The notes: a model not told the origin generated them from the letters alone. 64,000 nt of DNA from Streptomyces sp. GQFP (GCF_021545335.1 NZ_CP089312.1:1922001-1986000); one strand, 5' to 3'; counted from the stretch's first letter, positions 52,309 through 61,466 are shown. Translations and numbers: made by a program.

Positions 52309-55300
52309 GTGGACTTGGAAATCCGCTTACTGGGACCGGTCGAACTGCGCGGAAACCAGTACGCCGATCCGCTGGGCTCAGCCAAGGAGAGGCTGCTCCT
52401 GGCCGCCCTGGGGTTCGAAGCGGGGCGCCCGGTTTCCCTCGACGCCCTGATCCACCGGCTGTGGGACGAGAGCCCGCCCGCGCGACCCCGGGCGAGTCTG
52501 CACTCGTACGCCGCCCGGATCCGGCGCAGACTGCGGGCCCTGGACAGCGAGGCGCGGCTCGTCCAGCAGGCGCACACCTACTCCCTGAACGTGCGCCCCG
52601 ACCAGGTGGACTACCACCGCTTCCAGGCGCTGACCGCCCGGGCGCGCGCCCTCAGCGACACCGGCGACGACCGGCAGGCGCTCGGTCTGCTGCACGAGGC
52701 GGGCGCACTCTGGCGAGGCGAGCCGCTGGCGGGCCTGCCCGGGCTGTGGGCCGAACACATCAGGGGCGTCCTCGGGCAGCGGCACCTCTCCGCGCAGCTG
52801 GTCCGTATCGAACTCGAACTGCGCGAGGGCCGCTTCGCCGAACTCGTCCCCGACCTCACCGACCTCCTGGAGGAGCACCCCACCGACGAACTGCTCGCCG
52901 GCCAGCTCATGACGGCCACCTACGGCAGCGGACGGCAGGCCGACGCGCTGCGCGTCTTCGAGGGTGTCCGGCGCCGGCTGCGGGACGACCTCGGCGCGGA
53001 CCCTGGCGCGGCGCTCTCCCGGCTGCACGGACTCGTCCTCAACGGCGCGCCCGTACAGGCCTTCCTGCCCCGGCCCGAGACCGCGGTGGGCGCCGGTGCG
53101 GCGGCGGTGGCAGCGGTCGCTGCGCCCCGGGCGCTGCCCGGTCACGCCGAACTGGTCGGCCGTGAGGAGGAGTTGGCGGCCATCGTGGACACCGCCTCGC
53201 CCCTGGCGGCGGGTGCGGCGGCCGGACGTACCGTCATCGCCCTGCAGACCGTGTCGGGCATGGCCGGAGTCGGCAAGACGTTGATCGCGCTGCACGCGGC
53301 GAGACGACTCGGGCCGCTCTACCCGGACGGGGCCGTCCACCTCGACCTGCTCGCCCACACACCCGGACAGGAGACGCTCACCACCGAGGCGGCGCTCAGC
53401 TCCCTGATCCGGGCCTTCGGGATCCCCGCGAAGGACCTCCCGCAGGACCCGCACGAGCTGGCGGGCCTGTGGCACAGCCTGCTCAGCAACCGGCGCGCCA
53501 TCGTCATCCTCGACGACGCCGCGGGCCCGGAACAGCTGCGCCCCCTGCTGCCGGGCGCCTCGCCGTCCCTCGTCATCGTCACCAGCCGCCGACGGCTCAC
53601 GGGGCTGCCGGGCATCCGGTCGATCCAGCTGGACGTACTGCCGCCGAAGGACGCCGTCGCCCTGTTCCGTTCCGTGGCCGGCGAGGACCGCACCCGTCAG
53701 ACGGGCGAGGTCGCGGACATCGTCCGGCTCACGGGCTTCCTCCCCCTCGCCATCGAACTCGCTGCCGGGCGACTGGCCTCCCGCCCCTCCTGGACGACCG
53801 CCCACCTCCTGCGCCGGCTCACCCACGGACAGGGGCGGCTCCAGGAAATCCGGGACGGCACCAGGGGCGGGATAGCCACGGCGTTCGAGGTTTCGTACAG
53901 AACACTGACGAGCGAAGAACAAACGCTTTTCCGATTTCTCGGGCTTCGATTCGGTCCGGAGATCGACGCATACGCACTCGCCGCCCTCGCCGGCCTTCCG
54001 CACGACGCGACGGAAAATGTCCTGGAGGTGCTGCTCGACGCCCACTTGGTGCGCGAACCCGCCCCCGAGCGCTACACACTCCACGATCTGCTCGGCGAAT
54101 ACGCGCGCGACCTGGTCATGTCCGAGGAATCCGACATCGTGCGCGACCGGGCCGTGGACAGAATGATCGATTTCTATGTGCACGCATCCGACGCGGCCGA
54201 CAAATTGATCCAGCCGCGCGCCCTTCGCCCGCATCGTCCGCTGCCGCCGCCGGAGCATCCGGTGCCGCCCTGGGACGGTCCCCGGTCGGCCCGCCGCTGG
54301 CTCCTCGCGGAGCGCACGGCCCTCCTCGCCGCCGAACGCCACTGCCGGGCCACCGGGCGTCTGCGGGCGGCGGCCCTGCTCGCGAGCGCGCTGGCCGGAT
54401 TCCTCGACGAGGAGGGCTACTCGGCGGACGCCCGGCGCATGCACGCCTCCGCCGTACAGCACTGGCACACGGCCGGCGAACGCCAGTCCGAGGTCCACGC
54501 GCTGATCGACCTGGGGAACGCGCTGTCCCGCTGCGGCCGGTACGAGGAGGCCCGCACCGCCCACCGGCGCGCGCTCCAGGGTGCCGGGGAGACTGGCGAC
54601 ACCGAGGCCAGGGCCGAGGCCCTCCACCAGCTCGGGGTTCTCCACTGGAATCTCGGCCGGCTGACGGAAGCACTCGAGTTCCAGCTCAACACCCTGCGCC
54701 TACGAATCGCCTCGGGAGACCGCTGGCAGATCGCCCGCTCGCGGAACAACCTCGGAATTACACATCTCTACCTGGGGAACGTCGAGGAGTCCCGCGACAA
54801 TTTCCATGCAGCCCTCACCGACTTCCGAAGATCGGCGGACGGACGAGAATACGCGCATGTCCTCAACAATCTCGCGGATCTCCATCTCCACACGGGCGAC
54901 ACCGATACCGCACGCCGAATTCTCCAGGAAGCGCTGGAGACCCTCAGTGAAACGGGCAGCCCTTCGGAGAGTGCCATCACCCAGGTGAATCTCGCCAGCA
55001 CCATGAATTCCCCGGAAGAACTCACCGCCATGCTCGACCTCTACCAGGATTCCCTGGCCACCTTCCGCAGGCTGGGCGACCGCCGCAACGCCGCCGACAC
55101 CCTGCACGCGATGGGTGCCGCCCTGCACGCCGCGGGCAGGTTCGGCGAGGCGGCGACCCGGCACCAGCACGCCCTGGACCTGGCCCGAAGCGTGGGCGCC
55201 GCACACGAACAGGCCCAGGCACTGCACGCGTTGGGACTCGCCGAACTCCAACTGGGCCAGCAGGCCTCGGCCACGGCGCACATCTCCGAGGCCATCGAGA

Positions 55301-55392
55301 TCGCGGACCGGATCGGCGCGGCCAGGGAGGCAACGCAGGCACGCGCGAGCCTGGCCGGACTTCGCACGGCGACAAACATCTACCAGACCTAG
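52309..55392 (+). CDS. AfsR/SARP-family regulator with NB-ARC and TPR domains
   Basis: A 1027-residue protein from GTG 52309, GGGGG upstream. The OmpR-type winged helix (about 3-90, IRLLGPVELRGNQYADPLGS and SVRPDQVDY-like end) and bacterial transcriptional activation domain (about 95-245, DYHRFQALTARARAL; LHEAGALWRGEPLAGLPGLW) define a SARP. NB-ARC follows, Walker A SGMAGVGKT at about 317-325. TPRs occupy about 700-1020. Codon 7 is TTA, a direct link to bldA. Large SARPs of this type activate secondary-metabolite genes by binding heptamer repeats. No biosynthetic cluster is obvious next to it, so the target is elsewhere or is the peptide system. Confidence 0.95.
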   Translation: MDLEIRLLGPVELRGNQYADPLGSAKERLLLAALGFEAGRPVSLDALIHRLWDESPPARPRASLHSYAARIRRRLRALDSEARLVQQAHTYSLNVRPDQVDYHRFQALTARARALSDTGDDRQALGLLHEAGALWRGEPLAGLPGLWAEHIRGVLGQRHLSAQLVRIELELREGRFAELVPDLTDLLEEHPTDELLAGQLMTATYGSGRQADALRVFEGVRRRLRDDLGADPGAALSRLHGLVLNGAPVQAFLPRPETAVGAGAAAVAAVAAPRALPGHAELVGREEELAAIVDTASPLAAGAAAGRTVIALQTVSGMAGVGKTLIALHAARRLGPLYPDGAVHLDLLAHTPGQETLTTEAALSSLIRAFGIPAKDLPQDPHELAGLWHSLLSNRRAIVILDDAAGPEQLRPLLPGASPSLVIVTSRRRLTGLPGIRSIQLDVLPPKDAVALFRSVAGEDRTRQTGEVADIVRLTGFLPLAIELAAGRLASRPSWTTAHLLRRLTHGQGRLQEIRDGTRGGIATAFEVSYRTLTSEEQTLFRFLGLRFGPEIDAYALAALAGLPHDATENVLEVLLDAHLVREPAPERYTLHDLLGEYARDLVMSEESDIVRDRAVDRMIDFYVHASDAADKLIQPRALRPHRPLPPPEHPVPPWDGPRSARRWLLAERTALLAAERHCRATGRLRAAALLASALAGFLDEEGYSADARRMHASAVQHWHTAGERQSEVHALIDLGNALSRCGRYEEARTAHRRALQGAGETGDTEARAEALHQLGVLHWNLGRLTEALEFQLNTLRLRIASGDRWQIARSRNNLGITHLYLGNVEESRDNFHAALTDFRRSADGREYAHVLNNLADLHLHTGDTDTARRILQEALETLSETGSPSESAITQVNLASTMNSPEELTAMLDLYQDSLATFRRLGDRRNAADTLHAMGAALHAAGRFGEAATRHQHALDLARSVGAAHEQAQALHALGLAELQLGQQASATAHISEAIEIADRIGAAREATQARASLAGLRTATNIYQT

Positions 55393-55519
55393 AACTCGTT
55401 GAATAGCCCCCTGTAGCCATGTTTTGTCAGTTTGCGCTGGAAGGCGGCCATCAATAGAATATTCACAGGGTCGCAAAACAGCACCCGGTCCCTAGTGGTT
55501 GCAGGAGAAACAAGAGAAT

Positions 55520-55648
55520 ATGTCCACCCGCAGGATTTCGAAGGCACCCGTGTACCGCCAGGCAGTGGCCTGCCTCTCGTTGGTTGCCTTCGCGGTAGGG
55601 ATATGGATCTGCATTCCCAGCTCGTGGCTCGGAACCGCAGTCGCCTAA
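55520..55648 (+). CDS. Possible 42-residue membrane peptide
   Basis: A short frame, ATG 55520 to TAA 55646-55648, encodes a basic start (MSTRRISKAPVYRQ) and one hydrophobic segment (AVACLSLVAFAVGIWICIP) before SSWLGTAVA. GGAG lies 13 nt and AAGAG about 5 nt upstream. A strong terminator begins 9 bp after the stop. The sequence layout is that of a real small membrane protein, but a frame this short in spacer DNA could be chance. It follows the SARP by 127 bp and may be its partner. Confidence 0.5.
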   Translation: MSTRRISKAPVYRQAVACLSLVAFAVGIWICIPSSWLGTAVA

Positions 55649-55656
55649 TTCCGTCC

Positions 55657-55695
55657 GGTGCGGTGACGAAAGGACTCGCCGGTCGTCACCGCACC
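55657..55695. terminator. Strong bidirectional hairpin terminator
   Basis: GGTGCGGTGACG and CGTCACCGCACC form a perfect 12-bp stem with a 15-nt loop, between the small peptide frame (plus) and the M20 peptidase (minus). It can serve both convergent transcripts. Confidence 0.8.
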
Positions 55696-55716
55696 ACCCT
55701 GCCTCGCCGGGTCCGC

Positions 55717-56907
55717 CTACTGGGCGTGGGCCATCAGCAGCCCCGCGAGAAGCGCCGTACGGGCGGGCACGTGCCCCAGCAGCACATGTTCGCCCCGCGC
55801 GTGCGCACCCCCGCCCACCGGGCCAAGGCCGTCGAGGACCGGGCGTCCCAGTGCGGAGACGAAGTTGCCGTCGCTCGCTCCGCCCACGCCCGTCTCACGG
55901 ATCGGCCGGCCGAGCCCGGACGCCACCGACTGCGCCTGTTTGAAGAGGAGTTGGGAGGCCGGCGTCGGCACCATCGCCGGGCGGTTCCAGCCGCCGGTGA
56001 CGGTCACCCGCACCCGGGGGTCGGAGGCCGTGAGGGCGGCCAGTTCGGTGTCGATACGGGCCGCCTCGGCGGGGTCGGCGATGCGTACGTCGACACCGCA
56101 GCGGGCGTGTCCGGCGATGACGTTGCGTCCCGTACCGCCGCTGATCACACCGACGTTGACCGTCGTGCCGTGCTCGCGTGAGCCCAACTCCGCGATCCGG
56201 GTGACCAGTTCGGCCAGGGCGTGCACAGCGCTCGCGCCGCCGTACGGGTCCAGGCCCGCGTGTGCCTCCACGCCCGCCACGGCCACCTCGAAGAGGCCGA
56301 CCCCCTTGCGGGCCGTCTTCAGGTCGCCGTCCGGACCCGCCGCCGGTTCGCACACCAACGTGGCCGCCACCCGCTCGCTGAGCCGCTCGATGTGCGGCCG
56401 GGAGAACGGGCTGCCGATCTCCTCGTCGCCGTTGAGGAGCAGCCGTACCGTCGGGAGCGGCAGGTTCCGTTCGCGCAGCAGGCGCAGTGCCCAGATCGCC
56501 TGTACCAGGCCGCACTTCATGTCGAAGGCGCCCGGTGCGCTCACCCGGCCGTCGTCCGTCACGGTGAACGGCCACTCGGCGAGGGTGCCGGCCGGCCATA
56601 CGGTGTCGTAGTGGGCGAGCAGCAGCACCTCCGTCTCCGAGGTGCCCCGGTAGAGGAGTTCCAGGACATCTCCGTGTTCGCCCCCGTCGTGGCGCACGAC
56701 CTCGTCCGGCGAACCCAGGCGCCGGTGCGCCCACCCCTCGATGGCGGCGAGTCCGGCGGACAGCAACTCCTTGTCGTCACTGGGGGTTTCGCATTCGACC
56801 AGGGTCCGCAGGTCGTCGGTCATCTCGGGCAGGGCGGTACGGGCCAGGGCCTCGATGTCGGGCAGCGGCACGGGCGGCTCTCCTCGTACGGCGTGGGAAG
56901 AAGACAT
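55717..56907 (-). CDS. M20-family peptidase, carboxypeptidase G2-like
   Basis: A 396-residue cytosolic metallopeptidase from ATG 56907. Zinc-binding and catalytic motifs are in order: LLLAHYDTVWPAG (H-x-D), GAFDMKCG (bridging Asp), NGDEEIGSPFSRPHIE (Glu-Glu), with the lid/dimer domain (about 180-300) and a final GGGAHARGEHVL containing the last His ligand. It resembles glutamate carboxypeptidases. AbgT transporter and second M20 remnants lie immediately downstream in coordinates, so this gene probably belonged to a p-aminobenzoyl-glutamate or dipeptide utilisation set now broken. No signal peptide is seen. Confidence 0.92.
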   Translation of the reverse strand: MSSSHAVRGEPPVPLPDIEALARTALPEMTDDLRTLVECETPSDDKELLSAGLAAIEGWAHRRLGSPDEVVRHDGGEHGDVLELLYRGTSETEVLLLAHYDTVWPAGTLAEWPFTVTDDGRVSAPGAFDMKCGLVQAIWALRLLRERNLPLPTVRLLLNGDEEIGSPFSRPHIERLSERVAATLVCEPAAGPDGDLKTARKGVGLFEVAVAGVEAHAGLDPYGGASAVHALAELVTRIAELGSREHGTTVNVGVISGGTGRNVIAGHARCGVDVRIADPAEAARIDTELAALTASDPRVRVTVTGGWNRPAMVPTPASQLLFKQAQSVASGLGRPIRETGVGGASDGNFVSALGRPVLDGLGPVGGGAHARGEHVLLGHVPARTALLAGLLMAHAQ

Positions 56908-56975
56908 GGGAAAGCGGGTAACTACCCAGGAACGCCAAGGAACATGGGGAACGTGGGCTTCCGGGGAGCCGGGTT

Positions 56976-57390
56976 TCAGCGGACGGGCACCCCCGGTCCC
57001 AGCGGCAGGCTCAGGGAGAGCAGCGTGCCGATGCCCGCGGAGCGCCGGTAGCGCTGGACGACGCCCAGGGTCATCACGAAGTACGCGCTCATCGGGTCGC
57101 CGCGTTGGTGCACGAGTCGGCGATGCGGTACACCGCCTGGGTCACCTCTGGCGGGGTGTCCAGCAGCATGAACATCGGTACGAAGACCGAGCCGACCAGC
57201 GCCCACTGGGCGGAGCCGCTCGTCACCAGCAGGTTGATCACCGTACAGACGAGCAGGATGCCCAGGAACGCCAACGAGCTCGCGTCGCACTCGGCGGCGA
57301 CCGACACGAACGCCACCACCGCGCCGAGCATCGGGCTGCGCCCCACCGCCTTGAACGCGAGCGCGCCGAACTGCTCCAGGCGGTCCCGGC
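56976..57390 (-). pseudogene. AbgT-family transporter remnant (C-terminal part, frameshifted)
   Basis: Minus-strand translations give [20 protein letters not shown], then [20 protein letters not shown] and [18 protein letters not shown], which match the C-terminal helices of AbgT p-aminobenzoyl-glutamate transporters. A stop follows at 57089; the match resumes one frame over with [20 protein letters not shown], explained by loss of one C. The end SLPLGPGVPVR lacks about 20 residues of the last helix. The N-terminal two thirds are missing. Such transporters pair with M20 peptidases, as the intact neighbour suggests. Confidence 0.85.
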
Positions 57391-57679
57391 GACCCGCCTC
57401 GACCCGGACGACCCCTGGGTCCACTGGGCGACGGCCTCCCTGCGCCGCAGCACCGGCAAGGTCCCGGCCCTGCTGCCAAACCTGGGCGGCACGCCCCCCA
57501 ACGCCGCCTTCGCGGAGATCCTGGGCCTGCCCACCGCATGGGTGCCGCACTCGCACCCGTCCTGCGCCCAGCACGCCCTCGACGAACACCTGCTCGGTTC
57601 GGTGGCGCGGGAGGGCCTGCGCATCATGGCCGGGCTGTTCTGGGACCTCGGCGAACCACAGCCGACGGCCACGCGCTGA
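57391..57679 (+). pseudogene. M20 dipeptidase C-terminal fragment
   Basis: In the plus frame ending at 57679, [20 protein letters not shown] then [20 protein letters not shown] and [20 protein letters not shown] match the C-terminal part of an M20 dipeptidase. It starts abruptly at about 57390-57400, exactly where the oppositely oriented AbgT fragment begins. Neither fragment has a start. The junction looks like a deletion or inversion breakpoint. Confidence 0.8.
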
Positions 57680-57963
57680 CACCCGCCGACTCCCACGCAC
57701 TGACACCCGCTGCCTGACTCCGGCGCCTGACTCCGCCGTCCGACTCCGGCACCCGGCCCCGGCACCCCGCCCCGCCCCGCCCCGCCGCGCCGCGCCGCGC
57801 CGCCTGACTCAACCGTCCGACTCCACCATCCGGCTCCGGCACCCCGCCCCGGCACCCGGTCCCACCACCCGCTTCCAGCGCCCTCCAGCACCCCGACTCC
57901 AACGGCGAAAGTCACGCCGAGATTGCGCGACCCCTTGACGCGCCCCGTCCGACTGCGTAGATA
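57680..57963. repeat. C-rich low-complexity tract
   Basis: Repeats of CTGACTCCG/CCGACTCC and a GCCCC/CGCCG run (about 57765-57810) fill this spacer between the M20 fragment and the next operator. No gene is supported. It is slippage-prone sequence and may mark a rearrangement site. Confidence 0.7.
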
Positions 57964-57991
57964 TGACTGCGCTGTCATGACAGCGCAGTCA
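57964..57991. promoter_or_regulatory. 28-bp palindrome, tandem LacI-type double operator
   Basis: TGACTGCGCTGTCA is followed directly by its own reverse complement TGACAGCGCAGTCA, making a perfect 28-bp palindrome 20 bp upstream of a LacI-family gene. Each 14-mer is itself a near palindrome with a central CG, the classic LacI-family half-site arrangement. So it can be read as two adjacent operators 14 bp apart. Autoregulation by the LacI protein was probably its role. Confidence 0.75.
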
Positions 57992-58011
57992 GAGATCCGC
58001 TAGGAGTCGCC

Positions 58012-58794
58012 GTGACACGACAGACAGGACGGGGTGCGGCCTCGTCGACGCCCCCCAGCGTCGACGTGTCACGCCTCGCGGGTGTCTCCCAGAAGACCGT
58101 GTCCCGGGTGCTCAACGGCGAGCGGTACGTCTCCGAGGACGTACGGCGCCGTGTTCTCCAGGCCGCCGAGGACCTCGGCTACCGGATGAACAACGCCGCC
58201 CGGACACTAGCGTCCGGGCGGACGAGGTCCATCGGCGTGGTGACGCTGGGTACCGCCCTGTACGGGCCCGCGTCACTGCTGATGGGCATCGAGCGCGCCG
58301 TCCGGGACACCGGGTACGCGCTGCGGGTCGTCAGCACGATGGAGGGCGACCCGGCTGGCGTCGCCGGTGCCGTCGGCTCGCTCCTCGAACAGGGGGTGGA
58401 CGGCATTGTCGTCTCCGAGCCGATCGACGAGGGCGCCGGCGTGGCGGAGCTGACCGTGGACGTACCGGTCCTGGTCATCGGCGCACCGCCGCCCTTCGCC
58501 ACCTCCCACCCGGTCACCTCGGGCGGCGGGGCGGATCTGCTCACCCGGCCGGCCACCCAACACCTCCTGGATCTCGAATATATGACGGTCCATCACCTCT
58601 CCGGTCCGCCACGCTGGTTCGCCGCCAGGGACCGGCTCGACGCCTGGCGGGCCGCCCTCGCCGCCCATGGCGCGCCCGAGCCGCCCGTCGTCGTGGGCGA
58701 CTGGTCGGCCGCCTCCGGATACGCAGTAACTCCCTTATGCAACAAGCGAGTTACCCCCGAACCACCCAACTCCCCTTTCTTCCCTGGAGGTTGA
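58012..58794 (+). pseudogene. LacI-family regulator truncated at the C-terminus
   Basis: From GTG 58012 the protein has an intact helix-turn-helix (VDVSRLAGVSQKTVSRVLNG) and hinge (ARTLASGRTRSIGVV) and about 60 percent of the effector domain. After S-A-A-S-G-Y-A (about 58723) it leaves the family and runs into VTPLCNKRVTPEPPNSPFFP, which is the promoter region of the GH42 gene read by chance. About 90 residues with the N-D-x-M-A and V-G-F-D-D segments are missing. The ORF has 260 codons. The DNA-binding half might still be made, but a stable dimer is unlikely. Confidence 0.85.
58726..58754. promoter_or_regulatory. 29-bp interrupted palindrome before the GH42 gene
   Basis: GTAACTC-C-CTT and AAG-C-GAGTTAC flank ATGCAAC, 45-73 bp upstream of the beta-galactosidase start. 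All ten arm positions pair. This is a probable operator for the GH42 gene, placed right after the point where the LacI gene was cut, so the binder may have been lost or is another LacI/ROK regulator. Confidence 0.6.
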
Positions 58795-58798
58795 CTTC

Positions 58799-60943
58799 AT
58801 GGCGGTTCTGCCCGCCCGCGTCCTGTTCGGCGCCGCGTACTACCACGAGTACCAGCCCACCCACGGCCCCGAGTACCGTCCCGGCGAACAACTCAAGGCC
58901 GACCTGGACCTGATGGCCGACGCCCGGTTCACCGTGATCCGGGTCGGCGAGTCGGTCTGGTCGACCTGGGAGCCGGAGAACGGCCGCTTCGACCTCGACT
59001 GGCTGGAGCCGGTGCTCGACGGTGCCCATGAGCGCGGAATCGGCGTGGTCCTCGGGACACCGACGTACGCCGTGCCGCCGTGGCTGGCCCGCCAGTACCC
59101 GGAGATCACCGGTGAGCGAGCCACCGGGCAGCGGATCGGCTGGGGCGCCCGGCAGGAGGTGGACTTCACGCACCCCGCGTTCCGGTTCCACGCCGAGCGG
59201 GTGATCCGGAAGATCGTCGCCCGGTACGCCGGCCACCCCGCGGTCATCGGCTTCCAGGTCGACAACGAACCCGGCAACGAACTCCTGCACAACCGGGGCG
59301 TGTTCGAGCGCTTCGTCGACCATCTCCGGGAGAAGTACGGGGACATCGAGACCCTGAACCGCGAATGGGGGCTCGTCTACTGGTCGCACCGCCTGTCCGC
59401 CTGGGCCGACCTGTGGACCCCCGACGGCAACGTCCAGCCTCAATACGACGTCGCCTGGCGGGAGTTCCAGGCCCGCCAGGTCACCGAGTTCATCGGCTGG
59501 CAGGCGGACATCGTCCGGGAGTACGCGAACCCGGACCAGTTCGTCACGACCTGCATCTCGTACACCCGCCCGGCCGTCCAGGACGACGAGCTGACCGACC
59601 GGCTCGACATCGCGTCGGGCAACCCGTACTACGACATGCAGGACGCCCTCGCGCTCCCCGACCGGACACCGGACGCGCACGCGCAGCGCTGGCGTACGAC
59701 GGGCGTCTGGGCCCTCTACCAGACCGCCGACTGGATGTTCTCCTCCAAGCAGGCCCCGTTCCTGGTCACCGAGACCAACGCCTCGTCGATCGGTGAGCCC
59801 TGGCACAACCGCCCCGCCTACGACGGCCAGTGGCGTCAGGCCGCCTGGGCGCTGGTCGGGCGCGGGGCCAGGATGATCGAGTACTGGCACTGGCACACCC
59901 TGCACTTCGGCGCCGAGACCTACTGGGGCGGTGTCCTCCCGCACAGCGGCCGGCCCGGCCGTACGTACGCCGAACTGGCCCGGCTGGGCGCCGAGTTGGA
60001 CGCGGCGGGCCCGCTGGTCGCCGGTCTCGAACCGGACGCCGACATCACGCTGGTCTACTCGACGCCCAGCAAGTGGCTGATGCAGAAGTATCCGCCGCTC
60101 GCGACCGGAGACGGCGGCCCCGACGACACCGCCTACCACCGGATCTTCGACCCCTTCTACCGGGGCGCCTTCGACGCCGGCCGCCAGGTCAGGATCGTGC
60201 ACGCCCGCCAGCTCCACGACCCGAGCGGCGAACGGGAGGGCCTGAGCCCGGAGGAGGCGGTGGTCCGGCACCCGGTCCTGGTCGTCCCGGCGCTGTACGT
60301 CGTCGACGACACGACCCTCGACTGGCTCGCCGCGTACGCCCACGCGGGCGGCCACCTGGTCCTCGGCCCGCGCACGGCGTACGCCGACCACGAGGCGCGG
60401 GCCCGCCACGAACCCGCCCCCGGGCGCCTGGTGGACGCGGCGGGCGTCACCTACGACGAGTTCAGCAACCTGACCGACGGGATCCCGGTGCGTGGCGTGC
60501 CCGGCGGCCCGCTCCAACTCCCGGACGGCGCAACGGCGTCGCACTGGGCCGACGGTCTCACCGTGACCGACGCCGAGCCGCTGGTGACGTACGACCACCC
60601 GCACTTCGGCCGCTGGCCGGCGGTCACCACGCGCCGCCACGGCTCGGGCCAGGTGACGTACGTCGGCACGGTCCCGGGCCGCGACCTCGCCCGGGAGCTG
60701 GCCACCTGGCTGACCCCGGCCGCCCGCAGCGCCTGGGGGAACCTCCCGGTCTCGGTCACGGCGACCACCGGTACGGCGGAGGACGGACGGCGCGTGCACA
60801 TCGTCCACAACTGGAGCTGGGAGCCGGTGCGCGTCACGGCCCCGGCCGACCTGACGGACGTACTGAACGGCGGTAGTCCGGTCGCGGCGGGCAGCCAACT
60901 GGAGCTCGGCGCCTGGGACGTACGGGTGTTCAGCTCCAACTGA
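58799..60943 (+). CDS. GH42 beta-galactosidase
   Basis: A 714-residue protein from ATG 58799, TGGAGG upstream. It shows all GH42 parts: GAAYYHEYQP near the start, PTYAVPPWLARQYPEI, acid/base Glu157 in FQVDNEPGNELL, nucleophile Glu325 in FLVTETNASSIGE, and RGARMIEYWHWHTLHFGAET. A trimerisation (glutamine-amidotransferase-like) domain spans about 400-640 and a small beta domain ends the chain. No signal peptide is seen, so it acts on imported galactosides. It is preceded by the decayed LacI gene and followed by a strong terminator, so it is transcribed alone. The enzyme looks intact. Confidence 0.95.
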   Translation: MAVLPARVLFGAAYYHEYQPTHGPEYRPGEQLKADLDLMADARFTVIRVGESVWSTWEPENGRFDLDWLEPVLDGAHERGIGVVLGTPTYAVPPWLARQYPEITGERATGQRIGWGARQEVDFTHPAFRFHAERVIRKIVARYAGHPAVIGFQVDNEPGNELLHNRGVFERFVDHLREKYGDIETLNREWGLVYWSHRLSAWADLWTPDGNVQPQYDVAWREFQARQVTEFIGWQADIVREYANPDQFVTTCISYTRPAVQDDELTDRLDIASGNPYYDMQDALALPDRTPDAHAQRWRTTGVWALYQTADWMFSSKQAPFLVTETNASSIGEPWHNRPAYDGQWRQAAWALVGRGARMIEYWHWHTLHFGAETYWGGVLPHSGRPGRTYAELARLGAELDAAGPLVAGLEPDADITLVYSTPSKWLMQKYPPLATGDGGPDDTAYHRIFDPFYRGAFDAGRQVRIVHARQLHDPSGEREGLSPEEAVVRHPVLVVPALYVVDDTTLDWLAAYAHAGGHLVLGPRTAYADHEARARHEPAPGRLVDAAGVTYDEFSNLTDGIPVRGVPGGPLQLPDGATASHWADGLTVTDAEPLVTYDHPHFGRWPAVTTRRHGSGQVTYVGTVPGRDLARELATWLTPAARSAWGNLPVSVTATTGTAEDGRRVHIVHNWSWEPVRVTAPADLTDVLNGGSPVAAGSQLELGAWDVRVFSSN

Positions 60944-60952
60944 TCAGCGGGC

Positions 60953-60988
60953 AGGGCCTGTTGACGTCACGCGACGCCAACAGGCCCT
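60953..60988. terminator. Strong hairpin terminator after GH42
   Basis: AGGGCCTGTTG and CAACAGGCCCT form a perfect 11-bp stem around a 14-nt loop, 10 bp after the GH42 stop and 20 bp before the end of the convergent SDR remnant. Confidence 0.8.
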
Positions 60989-61007
60989 CCCGGTCGGCGG
61001 CGGCCGG

Positions 61008-61466
61008 TCACAGCAGCGAGTAGCCGCCGTCGACCGTGATCGTCGTACCGGTCACATAGGCCGAGGACTCGGAGGCCAGGAAGAGACAGATGCCGGGGAG
61101 GTCGTCGGGGGTGCCCCAGCGGCCCAGTGCCGTGTGGTCGACGATGCCGCTGTCGCGCTCCGCGCTGCGCCGCCAGTGCGCGCCGAGCCCGGTGTCGAAC
61201 CAGCCGAGAGCCACCGTGTTGACGGTGATCCCGCGCGGCCCCAACTCCTGTGCCAGCGCCCCCACCAGGGACTGGACGCCGCTCTTGGACGCCGAGTACG
61301 CGGCGAGGCCGCCCTTGGGCCGGTCGCCAAGGACGGACCCCGTGACGATGATCCGCCCTCCGGCGCCCATCACCGCGGCGCCCGCCCGTGCCCGAGGAAC
61401 GTCCCGGTCAGGCCCGGACTCCAGCAAGATCGACGCGGCGGCCGACAGGCTGTAGGACGTCTGCAC
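61008..61466 (-). pseudogene. Short-chain dehydrogenase remnant (C-terminal half)
   Basis: The frame gives GAGGRIIVTGSVLGDRPKGG then LAAYSASKSGVQSLVGALAQ with the Y-x-x-x-K catalytic pair, and YVTGTTITVDGGYSLL at the end, so it is the back half of a classical SDR. The front half with the T-G-x-x-x-G-I-G nucleotide loop is missing. L-T-G-T-F-L-G-H, expected just before, is found in another frame near 61400, so there is also a frameshift. The first 30 residues of the nominal ORF are unrelated. A functional enzyme is very unlikely. Confidence 0.75.

Noticed and set aside
61008..61466. A functional SDR gene with an unusual N-terminus
   Set aside because: The nucleotide-binding half is missing and the missing L-T-G-T-F-L-G segment is found in another frame, so it is a remnant.
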